A stretch of 50,960 nucleotides of DNA from Moraxellaceae bacterium (GCA_031119205.1 JAVHYF010000033.1:1-50960); one strand, 5' to 3'; positions 16,345 through 24,408 are shown, counted from the first letter of the stretch. Numbers and translations are program-made. The notes: a model not told the origin generated them from the letters alone.

Positions 16345-17157
16345 TCAGTCATCCAGGTGGCCGTGGTGGGCCACACTGTCGTGCTTCCAGTAGGCGGAGG
16401 CCTTGATCTGGTTCCTGTGCAGGCCGTGGTGTTCCACCAGCACGCGGCGCACCGCGGTGATGGCGTCCGACTCGCCCGCCGCCCACGCGAAGCCTTCGCC
16501 TGCTGGCAGCGTGAGCGCGGACACCGCATCGGCCAGCGTCGTCTCGCCGCGCACGATCCATTGCACCTGCGGTGCGCAAGCGCTTGCGAAATCGCGGCGG
16601 TCGCCGGCATCCGCAACTTCGATCACCGCCAGCACGCGGCTACCTGCCGGCAACTCCTCGATGCGGCGCGAGATGGCGGGTAGCGCCGTGTCGTCACCCA
16701 CCAGCAGATGCCAGGCGTAGTCCACCGGGACCACCATCGAACCGCGCGGACCACCGATGCCGATGACCTGGCCGGGTGCGGCCTGCGCAGCCCAGCTGGC
16801 GGCGGGGCCGTCGCCGTGCAGCGCGAATTCGATGTCCAGTTCGCCACGCGCGGTGTCGAAGCTGCGCGGGGTGTAGTCGCGCATCTGCGGACGCGCCGCG
16901 CCTTCCGGAGACTCCAGTCTTTCCGGGCCGGCCACCGGCAGAACCAGCGTTTGCCCCGGTGGCGGCAGCATCAGCTTGACGTGATCGTCGAAGGACGCGC
17001 TGACGAAATCGTGCAGGGACGGGCTGGCGAAGCGCACGCGGACGATGCTGTGTCCCACCCGGGTGACCGACTGAACCGTGAGCTCGCGCGCCTTGATGGT
17101 GTGACGCACGCGCTCGGTGCGGCGTGCGGGCACATTCTGGTTGGCTTGTTGATCCAT
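16345..17157 (-). CDS. siderophore-interacting protein (ViuB-like ferric reductase)
   Basis: A 270-aa FAD-binding ferric-siderophore reductase. RDYTPRSFD (about residues 94-102) is the flavin-binding RxYT/S motif. GPRGSMVVPVDYAWHLLVGDDTALPAISRRIEELP is the family's phosphate/NAD(P)H segment. FAWAAGESDAITAVRR and the C-terminal KASAYWKHD are also characteristic. GAGGAG lies upstream of ATG 17157. It is divergent from marR, and two palindromic operators occupy the 90-bp gap, so repression by that MarR is likely. Confidence 0.93.
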   Translation of the reverse strand: MDQQANQNVPARRTERVRHTIKARELTVQSVTRVGHSIVRVRFASPSLHDFVSASFDDHVKLMLPPPGQTLVLPVAGPERLESPEGAARPQMRDYTPRSFDTARGELDIEFALHGDGPAASWAAQAAPGQVIGIGGPRGSMVVPVDYAWHLLVGDDTALPAISRRIEELPAGSRVLAVIEVADAGDRRDFASACAPQVQWIVRGETTLADAVSALTLPAGEGFAWAAGESDAITAVRRVLVEHHGLHRNQIKASAYWKHDSVAHHGHLDD

Positions 17158-17180
17158 GGAAAGGCACTCCTCGGCAAAAT

Positions 17181-17197
17181 GGTTGATACAATCAACC
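17181..17197. promoter_or_regulatory. MarR-type operator 1
   Basis: GGTTGATACAATCAACC is a perfect 7-3-7 palindrome, 24 bp upstream of the siderophore-interacting protein start. AT content is higher than in the surroundings. Confidence 0.75.
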
Positions 17198-17213
17198 TAT
17201 CCTATGACTTGAT

Positions 17214-17230
17214 GGTTGATGAAGTCAACC
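17214..17230. promoter_or_regulatory. MarR-type operator 2
   Basis: GGTTGATGAAGTCAACC is a second palindrome with the same arms (one mismatch). Its centre lies 33 bp from that of operator 1, about three helical turns, so both dimers face the same side of DNA. It is 18 bp before the marR start codon. Confidence 0.75.
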
Positions 17231-17247
17231 ATGTGGAGAGAAGGGAC

Positions 17248-17712
17248 ATGCCGAAAGGACCCGGAGTGGAGGGGAGCGCTGCGGTGGAGCAGGACGAAGC
17301 GCTGCTGGAGCACCTGCACGCCCTGATGCACCTGTTCAAGGCGCAGGCGCGCGATGCGCTGGCCGCCGACGGCAGCGGGCTGGGGCCGATGGAGGCCCGT
17401 GCGCTGGGTTTCATCGCGCGCCATCCCGGCAGCACGCAGCAGGACCTGGTGGAGCACAGCGGCCGTGACAAGGCGCAGATCGCGCGCCTGGTCGGCCAGC
17501 TGGGTGAGCGCGGGCTGATCGAGCGGCGTGCCGACGAGAGCGACCGCCGCTGCCAGCGCCTGCAGCTCACGCCAGCAGGGCAGGCGCTGCAGCGTCGCCA
17601 GCGGCAGAAACGCCGCCAGTTGCTGGAACGAATGCTTACCGGTTTTGACGAACACGAACGTCAGGCGCTCGGCGACCTGCTCGCGCGCATGCGCGGCAAT
17701 GCCGGGGCCTAA
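17248..17712 (+). CDS. MarR-family transcriptional regulator
   Basis: A 154-aa winged-helix repressor. The DNA-binding region runs from HPGSTQQDLVEHSGRDKAQIARLVGQLGERGLIERRADESDRRCQRLQLTPAG, with the family DxRxxRL-like wing written as DESDRRCQRLQL. ATG 17248 is chosen because GGAGAG lies 7 nt upstream. An earlier in-frame ATG at 17212 lies inside operator 2. It most likely represses itself and the divergent siderophore-interacting protein gene. Confidence 0.92.
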   Translation: MPKGPGVEGSAAVEQDEALLEHLHALMHLFKAQARDALAADGSGLGPMEARALGFIARHPGSTQQDLVEHSGRDKAQIARLVGQLGERGLIERRADESDRRCQRLQLTPAGQALQRRQRQKRRQLLERMLTGFDEHERQALGDLLARMRGNAGA

Positions 17713-17761
17713 CCCCGCGACCATCATCTCCCTGCAAAGGGCGTCTCACGAAGGACCCGTC

Positions 17762-18463
17762 ATGATCGACCTGTACTACTGGACCACGCCGAACGGCCAC
17801 AAGATCACCATGTTCCTGGAGGAAGCCGGTGTGCCCTACCGCATCCTGCCGGTGGCCATCGGCAAGGGTGAGCAGTTCAAGCCGGAGTTCCTCGCCATCG
17901 CGCCGAACAACCGCATTCCCGCCATCGTCGATCATGCGCCTGCCGGTGGCGGTGAGCCGGTGTCCATCTTCGAATCCGGTGCCATCCTGCTGTACCTCGC
18001 CGACAAGCTCGGCACGCTGATTCCGCAGGACCTGCGTGGCCGTACCGAGGCCGTGCAGTGGCTGTTCTGGCAGATGGGCGGGCTGGGGCCGATGGCCGGG
18101 CAGAACCACCACTTCACGCAGTACGCGCCGGAGAAACTGCCCTACGCCGTCGAGCGCTACGTGAAGGAAACCGCGCGCCTCTACGCGGTGCTCAACAAGC
18201 GCCTGGCCGACCGCGAGTTCGTTGCCGGCGAATACTCGATCGCCGACATCGCCAGCTATCCGTGGATCGTGCCGCACGAGCGCCAGCAGCAGAAGCTGGA
18301 AGACTTCCCGCACCTCAAGCGCTGGTTCGACACCATCGCCGCCCGGCCGGCCACGCAGCGCGCCTACGCACGGGCGAAGGAAGTGAATCCGGGCGAAAAG
18401 CCCTCGGTGGATGACGAGTCGCGCAAGGTGCTCTTCGGGCAGGACGCTTCGACAGTGCGCTGA
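17762..18463 (+). CDS. YfcG-like GST / disulfide-bond oxidoreductase
   Basis: A 233-aa Nu-class GST. The N terminus YYWTTPNGHKITMFLEE and NNRIPAIVDH...IFESGAILLYLADK match YfcG/YghU proteins, which reduce disulfides with two glutathiones instead of a catalytic Cys; the Thr-Thr-Pro-Asn segment is the signature. AAGGA lies 7 nt before ATG 17762. It follows marR on the same strand by 49 nt and may be in its regulon. Confidence 0.9.
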   Translation: MIDLYYWTTPNGHKITMFLEEAGVPYRILPVAIGKGEQFKPEFLAIAPNNRIPAIVDHAPAGGGEPVSIFESGAILLYLADKLGTLIPQDLRGRTEAVQWLFWQMGGLGPMAGQNHHFTQYAPEKLPYAVERYVKETARLYAVLNKRLADREFVAGEYSIADIASYPWIVPHERQQQKLEDFPHLKRWFDTIAARPATQRAYARAKEVNPGEKPSVDDESRKVLFGQDASTVR

Positions 18464-18542
18464 GCGGGTATCGGCGCGGGAGCTATTCGCGTAGCATCAC
18501 TGCCCCCGCGTTTTCCGGCGCATCGACTGACGAGGTGGAAGC

Positions 18543-18875
18543 ATGAAGAACTGGTTGTTTCTTGGCACCGCGATCCTGGCCGAAGTGATCGCCACCTCGG
18601 CGCTGAAGGCGAGCGATGGTTTCTCGCGCCTGCTGCCTTCCGTCATCGTCGTGGCGGGCTACGGCGTGGCCTTCTACTTCCTTTCGCTGACGCTCAAGGC
18701 CATCCCGGTCGGCATCGCCTATGCGGTGTGGTCCGGCGTCGGCATCGTGCTGGTGTCGCTCATCGCCTGGCTGGTCTTCGGCCAGAAGCTGGACGCGCCA
18801 GCGCTGATCGGCATCGGGCTGATCGTCGCCGGCGTGCTGGTGCTCAACCTGTTCTCGAAGTCGTCCGCGCACTGA
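18543..18875 (+). CDS. SMR-family multidrug efflux protein (EmrE/QacE-like)
   Basis: A 110-aa protein with four membrane helices. The essential Glu is in [22 protein letters not shown] (Glu about residue 14), as in EmrE. W63-type VWSGVGIV and the last helix [13 protein letters not shown] are typical. Such dimers export quaternary ammonium and other cations with protons. ATG 18543 follows GAGGTGGA. Its stop overlaps the kinase start (TGATG). Confidence 0.94.
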   Translation: MKNWLFLGTAILAEVIATSALKASDGFSRLLPSVIVVAGYGVAFYFLSLTLKAIPVGIAYAVWSGVGIVLVSLIAWLVFGQKLDAPALIGIGLIVAGVLVLNLFSKSSAH

Positions 18876-19501
18876 TGCCCGCGCCTGCATTGCAGGAGGC
18901 GCTGCTCAACATCAACGTGCTGGGCTGCAGTGGCAGCGGCAAGAGCACCTTCGCGCGGCGTCTGGCCGCAGCGCTCGGCGTGCGCTACATCGAGATGGAC
19001 GCAGTGTTCTGGGAGCCGGCATGGACCGAGCCCACGGACGAGCGCTTCTTCGCGCGCCTGCGCGACGCGCTCGTCGAGGGCGATGGCCGCTGGGTGCTGG
19101 ACGGCAGCTACACGCGCACCATTCCCATCAAGTGGCCGCTGGTGCGCACCGTCGTGTGGCTGGACATGAGCTTCGGGCTGACGGTATGGCGCGTTTTTTG
19201 GCGTGCCTTGCACCGTGCCTGGAGCGGCGCGGAGTTGTGGCCGGGCACCGGCAACTGCGAGAGCCTGGGCCGCATGTTCTCGCGCAAGTCCATCGTGCTG
19301 TGGGCCATCGAGCATCATGGCCCGAACCGCATGAAGTGCGAGGCGCAGATGCGCGACCCGCAGTACGCGCACATCCGTTTCATCCGCCTGCGTTCGCCGC
19401 GCGAGGTGGAGGCCTTCCTTCGCGCAGTCGAACGGGGGAAACCGCTGGAGAGCGTCTTGCCAACGGCTGTCGTTGATCGGGCAGCGATGGCACACGAGTG
19501 A
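18875..19501 (+). CDS. P-loop kinase-like protein (adenylate kinase/FlaR type)
   Basis: A 208-aa P-loop NTPase. Walker A is GCSGSGKSTFARRLA (about residues 17-31). YIEMDAVFWEPAW and WVLDGSYTR fit the topology-modulation/FlaR-like small-molecule kinase group. No specific substrate can be assigned. The ATG overlaps the TGA of the SMR gene, so the two are translationally coupled. Confidence 0.85.
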   Translation: MPAPALQEALLNINVLGCSGSGKSTFARRLAAALGVRYIEMDAVFWEPAWTEPTDERFFARLRDALVEGDGRWVLDGSYTRTIPIKWPLVRTVVWLDMSFGLTVWRVFWRALHRAWSGAELWPGTGNCESLGRMFSRKSIVLWAIEHHGPNRMKCEAQMRDPQYAHIRFIRLRSPREVEAFLRAVERGKPLESVLPTAVVDRAAMAHE

Positions 19502-19691
19502 TGCACCAGTGGCGCTCGGGAGCGTGGGGGATGTGCGCGATGCGTCGGCTAGTAGTCGTTCGTGCGTGGGTCGTTCGCGCGTGTGTCAAGCCTGAACAAT
19601 GCAATGGACGGCGTGAAACCATCGCTGCCCACGAAATGACCATTGTGTGAAAGCCGAGCCGCGTCAGTCGCTTACGGATTCATCCCCACAG

Positions 19692-19728
19692 TTGTCCACG
19701 GGGGCATCCACAGAAAATGTGGATAACC
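19692..19728. repeat. DnaA-box-like palindromic repeat, copy 1
   Basis: ATCCACA-GAAAA-TGTGGAT (19706-19724) is a perfect palindrome, continuing into TGTGGATAA (19718-19726), the complement of the DnaA box TTATCCACA. TTGTCCACG at 19692 is a further near match. The 37-bp unit recurs at 25376-25412. Both copies lie between convergent genes. The rest of the ~385-nt gap 19502-19885 holds the palindromic repeat that follows. Confidence 0.7.
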
Positions 19729-19771
19729 GTGTGTGGTGTCGACGCAACCGGAACGATCGTGCGGCGACGGT

Positions 19772-19872
19772 TAGTAGGGTGGGGTCGGACGAGTGTTGAA
19801 ATCCTGGCGACAACCCGCCGCCGGAGCATGGACGTTACGACGACGGTGGGTTGCTTCGCGAACCCACCCTAA
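19772..19872. repeat. ~100-bp nested palindromic repeat, copy 1
   Basis: Outer arms GTAGGGTGGG (from 19774) and AACCCACCCTA (ending 19871) enclose inner arms CAACCCGCC and GGTGGGTTG. The right end GGTGGGTTGCTTCGCGAACC is itself a hairpin. It has the same plan as the element at 22046-22150 and lies beyond the ferredoxin gene's stop, so it may terminate that operon. Confidence 0.8.
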
Positions 19873-19885
19873 GGGCCGTGCCCGC

Positions 19886-20212
19886 TCAGTACTTGTTCAG
19901 CACCCGGAAGCTCTGGTCGGTGCTGCGCTGGCTTTCGCTGCCCTTGGTCCAGCCCACCGCGCGGCGGTAGCCGCCCAGGGTGCCGGCATCCGCGAGCAGC
20001 GATTCGTCGGCGATGCCGACGCGGTCGGCATCCGGTGACACGTACAGCGCGTCCACCGGGCAGTACAACTCGCACATGAAGCAGGTCTGGCAGTCGTCCT
20101 GTCGCGCGATCACCGGCGGGCTGTCGGGCACGGCGTCGAAGACGTTGACCGGGCAGGCGCTGACGCAGAGGTTGCAGGCGATGCAGCGCGATTCGCTGAC
20201 CAGCTCGATCAT
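19886..20212 (-). CDS. 2[4Fe-4S] ferredoxin-like protein
   Basis: A 108-aa electron-transfer protein. Two cluster motifs are complete: CIACNLCVSACP near residue 10 and CQTCFMCELYCP near residue 41. A ~45-residue tail follows that has no further Cys. The ATG overlaps the upstream flavoprotein stop (ATGA), so the two are coupled and probably form a complex like AprB with AprA. It is shorter than true AprB. Confidence 0.93.
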   Translation of the reverse strand: MIELVSESRCIACNLCVSACPVNVFDAVPDSPPVIARQDDCQTCFMCELYCPVDALYVSPDADRVGIADESLLADAGTLGGYRRAVGWTKGSESQRSTDQSFRVLNKY

Positions 20213-21846
20213 GCGGCCTCCTTCGTCAGTGCTTCGGGTTGTGGCGTGGTGGCGGGGCGGGTACTCGTCCAGATTTCATCCAGCCCGCCTGCGGTGATGA
20301 GGTGGTGCTGTTTCGGGTCCAGCCCCGGATGCTCCTCGCGCTTATGCATGCCGCGTGTTTCGGTGCGGGCCAGCGCGCTGCGGTACATCCAGCGCGCGGT
20401 GGCAGTCATCGCGGCGGCCTCGCGGGCGCGGATCACCCGCGTGTTGTCGGCGCCGCGGCTGTGGCGTTGTGCGTGCCACAGCGCGTCCAGTCTGCCCAGC
20501 GAATCCTGCAGGCGCTCGGCGTGGCGGAAGTAGTTGCGCTCGTACGGAAACACCTCGGCCTGCACGGCACTGGCGACTGCCGAAGGGTCCAGCACCTGGC
20601 CACCGGTGTCGCGCACCGCGGTGCTGCCGGCGCGATGCACATGGCGCGCCACATGGTTGCTGCCCAACTGGCGTGCGTAGTCGGCGGCACCCGCACCGGC
20701 CCAGGCCCCTGAAGACATCGCCCACGCGGCGTTGTGGCTGCCACCACCGGTGAAGCCGCCGCAGATGAGTTCGCGCGTGGCGGCATCACCCGCCGCATAC
20801 AGGCCGGGCACGCTGGTGGCGCAGGTCTTGTCGGTGATGCGCAGGCCGCCCGTGCCGCGCACCGTGCCTTCCAGACGCAGCGTCACCGCGAAGCGCTGGG
20901 TGAAGGGGTCGATGCCGGCGCGGTCGAAAGGCAGGAAGAAGTTGGGCTGGGCCAGGCGCAGCGCGTCATGCAGATCCGGCGCGGCTTGATCCAGCACCGC
21001 GTACACCGGGCCTTGCAGCAGCGCCCTGGCGATCTTCGAGCGGCTGTGGCCGCTGGCACCTTCAATGACGCTGCCGTCCTCGCGCAGGAAGCGCGCGTAG
21101 CGGTAGAAGGCGGTCTTGGTCACCGACGAGAAAGCGGGTGCAATGCCATAGGCATTGGAGAACTCCATGCTCGTCAGTTCAGCACCGACTTCGGCCCCCA
21201 TCAGCAGGCCGTCGCCGGTCAGCACGTTGCAGCCCAGGGCGCGCGACAGGAAGGCACAGCCACCGGTGGCGATCACCACCGCACCGGCACGCACCAGCCA
21301 GCGCTCGCCGGCCTGGCGGCTGATGCCGCTGGCGCCGGCCACCGCGCCCTTGTCGTCCACCAGCAGTTCCAGCGCCGGGCTGTGGTCCAGGATGCGCACG
21401 CCAGCACGCTTCACACGGCTGCGCATCAGGCGCATGTACTCCGGCCCCTGCAGTGACCCGCGCCGTGGCGTGCCACCTTCATCCCGCGGGAAGGGGTAGC
21501 CCCATTCGTCCAGCTGAAGCATGTTGTCCCAGGTCTGGTCGAGCACGCGGCGCATCCACTCGCGGTCGGCCAACCAGCCGCCCAGTTGCTCGCGCCCGGC
21601 CATCGCCTCCTCGCGCAGTGCCGGGTCGGGCGGGATGTACCACACCCCGTTGCCGGACGGCGCCGCCGCGCCGGAGGTGCCGCAGAAACCCTTGTCGGCG
21701 AGTACCACGCGCGCCCCCAGGCTTGCCGCGCGCACGGCCGCCCAGGTGCCGGCCGGGCCACCACCGATGACGAGCACGTCGGCGACATGCTCGCGCGTGC
21801 CAAGGTGGTCGGCGACGCTGGCGAAGTTGGAGTCGATGCTGCCCAT
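20209..21846 (-). CDS. AprA/fumarate-reductase-like FAD flavoprotein
   Basis: A 545-aa FAD-dependent oxidoreductase. The N-terminal dinucleotide fold is DVLVIGGGPAGTWAAVRAA (about residues 24-42). The late FAD segment is GLYAAGDAATRELICGG. The overall layout and C-terminal helical domain resemble adenylylsulfate reductase AprA or fumarate-reductase flavoproteins, but I do not see the fumarate reductase HPTG motif, and no sat or other dissimilatory genes are near. ATG 21846 has AAGGA upstream, and a consensus sigma-54 promoter lies 46-61 nt before it. With the ferredoxin it may reduce an organosulfur compound. Confidence 0.85.
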   Translation of the reverse strand: MGSIDSNFASVADHLGTREHVADVLVIGGGPAGTWAAVRAASLGARVVLADKGFCGTSGAAAPSGNGVWYIPPDPALREEAMAGREQLGGWLADREWMRRVLDQTWDNMLQLDEWGYPFPRDEGGTPRRGSLQGPEYMRLMRSRVKRAGVRILDHSPALELLVDDKGAVAGASGISRQAGERWLVRAGAVVIATGGCAFLSRALGCNVLTGDGLLMGAEVGAELTSMEFSNAYGIAPAFSSVTKTAFYRYARFLREDGSVIEGASGHSRSKIARALLQGPVYAVLDQAAPDLHDALRLAQPNFFLPFDRAGIDPFTQRFAVTLRLEGTVRGTGGLRITDKTCATSVPGLYAAGDAATRELICGGFTGGGSHNAAWAMSSGAWAGAGAADYARQLGSNHVARHVHRAGSTAVRDTGGQVLDPSAVASAVQAEVFPYERNYFRHAERLQDSLGRLDALWHAQRHSRGADNTRVIRAREAAAMTATARWMYRSALARTETRGMHKREEHPGLDPKQHHLITAGGLDEIWTSTRPATTPQPEALTKEAA

Positions 21847-21891
21847 GTTGTTGTCCTTTCGATGCGGAGATCGATGTGTGCCGCTCGCTGT

Positions 21892-21907
21892 TGCAACCGG
21901 CGTGCCA
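21892..21907 (-). promoter_or_regulatory. sigma-54 promoter (flavoprotein-ferredoxin operon)
   Basis: On the minus strand TGGCACGCCGGTTGCA matches TGGCACG-N4-TTGCW at every defined position, with GG-N10-GC spacing. The predicted start near 21881 gives a ~35-nt leader to ATG 21846. This is the best sigma-54 site in the window. Confidence 0.8.
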
Positions 21908-22045
21908 GTGCTGGCGAGGCTTGTCATCGCAGGCTTCTGCGGATGCTCATGGCGGGATGGCTGCACGGAATGCGACAACGCGATGCGGGATGTGCTGCGA
22001 GGTGAGCAGAGCCGGTGCGTGTCGCTAACGCCCGAAGCAGCGAGC

Positions 22046-22150
22046 GTAGGGTGGGTTCGCGAAGCAACCCACCATCGGCGCAACGAAGACGCCAGGCGTA
22101 GATGAGAGGCTGAGCGGTGGGTTGTCGCTATCGCTCCGAACCCACCCTAC
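22046..22150. repeat. ~105-bp nested palindromic repeat, copy 2
   Basis: Outer arms GTAGGGTGGGTTCG (22046-22059) and CGAACCCACCCTAC (22137-22150) are exact complements. Inner arms CAACCCACC (22065-22073) and GGTGGGTTG (22116-22124) also pair. The same family as 19772-19872, so the two copies bracket the flavoprotein-ferredoxin operon. It fills most of the 348-nt gap 21847-22194. Confidence 0.88.
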
Positions 22151-22194
22151 AACGTGCTATGGCGTGCTACGGATTCCGGCCTTTTACCCCACGA

Positions 22195-23979
22195 TCAGAC
22201 CGTCACCTTCGTGCCATCGAAGCGCGTGAAGCTGAAGCCGTCGAAGAGCTCGCGATAGGTGTCGCGCTCGTCGCGCAGGATGCTGATCGCGAGTTCCTCC
22301 GCCTGCGGCAGCGACGAGCCGGCGTCGGAGCGCCAGTGGATGCCGCCCCAGTTGCGGCCCCAGCCGAGGTTGGCGGCCAGCTTGTTCAGCTCGCCGCCGA
22401 CGGTCAGCGCCGGGCCGGTGTAGGGCACCAGCTTCGTCGGGTCGTTCGGGTCCGGCTGCACCGGGTCCGGGATCACGAAGTTCTCGTCGAAGAAGGCCTT
22501 CAGCAGCGTGGCGTGGATGGCCGCGGCGGAGGATGCTCCGCCGGGGTAGGACGAGTGATAGGGCGCGCCATCGTGATAGGCATGCGACAGCGTGTGCAGC
22601 TTGTGCAGGCGGTGGCTGCGCGCCAGTGCTTCGGATTTCAGGAAGTCGTCATGCAGCGGAATATCGCTGATGCCGCCGGCCAGGCGCTGGTGCGCGAGGT
22701 TGGAGATCGCCTCGGGGCGCGGCGTGCGATGCACGAACCACTTCTGCCAGTAGTTGGCCCGGATCTCGCGCGTGGTCGCCAGCGGCAGCAGCGACTGCAC
22801 GAAGGGGGCACCGAAGCTGGCGTTGGCGCCCGTGGTCACCTTGTACTTCAGGTAAGGGTTGCTGGGCGTGAGCGGTGCGCCGATGCCGCCGACCACCAGC
22901 GGGTTGTTGCTGCGTGGCGTGGACAGCAGTTGCGACGCTGCCCAGAAACCGGGTGCGCCGCCGCGCGAGTACTCGGCGAGATCGCGGCCGGTGGTGAGGT
23001 AACGCAGCTTCGGGTCGAAGCGGATCACGCGGTTGTGCGTCTTGCCGCTGATGTTGGCGATCAGCTCCTCCGGGTTCAACAGGAAGTCATTGCCCGGCAG
23101 TTGCGTGCGGATCTGACCGCTGATGTTCTGCAGGCCGTAGGGCACGTCGCGCAGCAGGAACTGCGAGATGTAGGGGCCGGTCAGCACGCCCACCGGCGCG
23201 AGGGTGCGCGCCTTGCGCGGGTCTGCCGGGTCCACGTAACGCGCGGTGCCACGGAACAGCAGGGATGGCGTCACCTTGCCATCGGCATTGCGCGGGCCGG
23301 TGTAGCCGGGCAGGCGCGACAGCTCGGCGGATGCGGCCAGCAGCAGTTCGTTGCGGGTGTCGTCGCGGTACTCGCCGAAGGGTACGTCGCGCAACAGGCT
23401 CTGCCAGTAGATCTCCACCGCTTCCGCAGCCTTCTCCTGGCTCGACAGCGTGGGTGCCGGCGGAATGGCGATCTGGTGCGGGCCGAGGCCGGTGAGGTTG
23501 AGCGACAGCGTGCCGACCGGGTTCACCAGCTTGCGCGTGCCGCCCAGGGTGATCTTCTCGAAGTCCGCCACCTCGCCGGTGCGCAACGCGGCCTTCAACT
23601 GGTCCCAGGCCTTGAGGTCCACTTCACCGCGCGCGTTGTGCGGCAGGCCGCGGGTGTCGCTGCCGATCTTGTTGGCATAGCGGTCTTCGTCGCCGTTGGC
23701 GAGGTGGTTGGGCACAGGCTGGTCGTAATTGGCCTTGGCACGTGCTACACGCACGCGCAGGGTGTTGCGGCGGAGCTGTTCGTTGAGGTCACCGCCGCTT
23801 TGATTCAGGACGCGCAGGTCGGGCACCGCAGCGTCGCCCTGTGCGTGGGCGCTGCCGCTGGCAGCCAGTGCGCCGCCGACGGCGAGTGAGCCGGCCTTGC
23901 CGAAGAAGCTGCGACGGGCGGTGGAAACGGCGTCGTCCGCTTGGAGTGGGGTCTGCGTGTCGTGCTCGGGCTTGCTCAT
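22195..23979 (-). CDS. vanadium haloperoxidase homologue, Tat-exported, atypical active site
   Basis: A 594-aa protein colinear with algal/bacterial vanadium bromoperoxidases. Vanadate-pocket residues are visible as Lys413 and Arg421 in KWFVHRTPRPE, and His548 in GIHWRSD, the ligand position. The central SYPSGHA motif reads SYPGGAS: the vanadate-contact Ser is Gly480 and the acid-base His is Ala482. A twin-arginine signal (ARRSFFGKAG...ASGSAHAQG, residues 21-48) directs export. ATG 23979 has AGGGAG upstream. It may be a haloperoxidase with changed chemistry, an acid phosphatase-like enzyme, or a non-redox homologue. Confidence 0.9.
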   Translation of the reverse strand: MSKPEHDTQTPLQADDAVSTARRSFFGKAGSLAVGGALAASGSAHAQGDAAVPDLRVLNQSGGDLNEQLRRNTLRVRVARAKANYDQPVPNHLANGDEDRYANKIGSDTRGLPHNARGEVDLKAWDQLKAALRTGEVADFEKITLGGTRKLVNPVGTLSLNLTGLGPHQIAIPPAPTLSSQEKAAEAVEIYWQSLLRDVPFGEYRDDTRNELLLAASAELSRLPGYTGPRNADGKVTPSLLFRGTARYVDPADPRKARTLAPVGVLTGPYISQFLLRDVPYGLQNISGQIRTQLPGNDFLLNPEELIANISGKTHNRVIRFDPKLRYLTTGRDLAEYSRGGAPGFWAASQLLSTPRSNNPLVVGGIGAPLTPSNPYLKYKVTTGANASFGAPFVQSLLPLATTREIRANYWQKWFVHRTPRPEAISNLAHQRLAGGISDIPLHDDFLKSEALARSHRLHKLHTLSHAYHDGAPYHSSYPGGASSAAAIHATLLKAFFDENFVIPDPVQPDPNDPTKLVPYTGPALTVGGELNKLAANLGWGRNWGGIHWRSDAGSSLPQAEELAISILRDERDTYRELFDGFSFTRFDGTKVTV

Positions 23980-24045
23980 GGATGCTCCCTGGTCGATTGA
24001 TGGCCCGGCCAGCGTCGTTGCCGCACCGGTGCGCACGGCCTTCAT

Positions 24046-24061
24046 GGCAAGCGGCGTTCCA
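24046..24061 (-). promoter_or_regulatory. candidate sigma-54 promoter (haloperoxidase homologue)
   Basis: On the minus strand TGGAACGCCGCTTGCC has GG-N10-GC, one mismatch in the -24 box and TTGC in the -12 box. The start site near 24035 leaves a ~55-nt leader. The remaining ~350 nt of this divergent gap (to 24408) hold no gene I can support. Confidence 0.55.
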
Positions 24062-24408
24062 CCCGTTGTCTCGTGCATGTGCTTATGTCATTGCGTCCCG
24101 ATGCGGCCTGTCCGGTGTTGCCTGCGCAACACGAGAATCGTCGGCAAGCCGGGTCTGCGCGAAGGGCAGCAGCGTCTGCGTGCTGGCGGGCAGCAGGGGT
24201 GTTGCGAGCGATGCCCTGTCCGCTGCTCGGAAAGCCGCTGGTCATGACGTCTACTGCTGCGGTCGCAGCAAGCTCGCTGCTGACGGGAACTGTCAGGAGG
24301 GAGGTATCCGTCAGGGAACATCGGACTGGCTGCGCAGTCTCGCGTGAGGAGCCGGAGGCTCGTGGTGAGCCCGAGGTATTCCTCCCGGTGAAGAAGGAGA
24401 CGCGAATC

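Noticed and set aside
19692-19728. Replication origin suggested by DnaA-box-like sequences
   Set aside because: Too few boxes, no AT-rich unwinding region and no dnaA, gidA or parAB genes nearby. A repeat family at convergent gene ends explains it better.
22117-23889. 590-codon open frame on the plus strand opposite the haloperoxidase homologue
   Set aside because: The opposite strand encodes a protein with clear family motifs, SD and Tat signal. The plus-strand frame is a Gln/Arg/Val-rich antisense shadow typical of high-GC genes.
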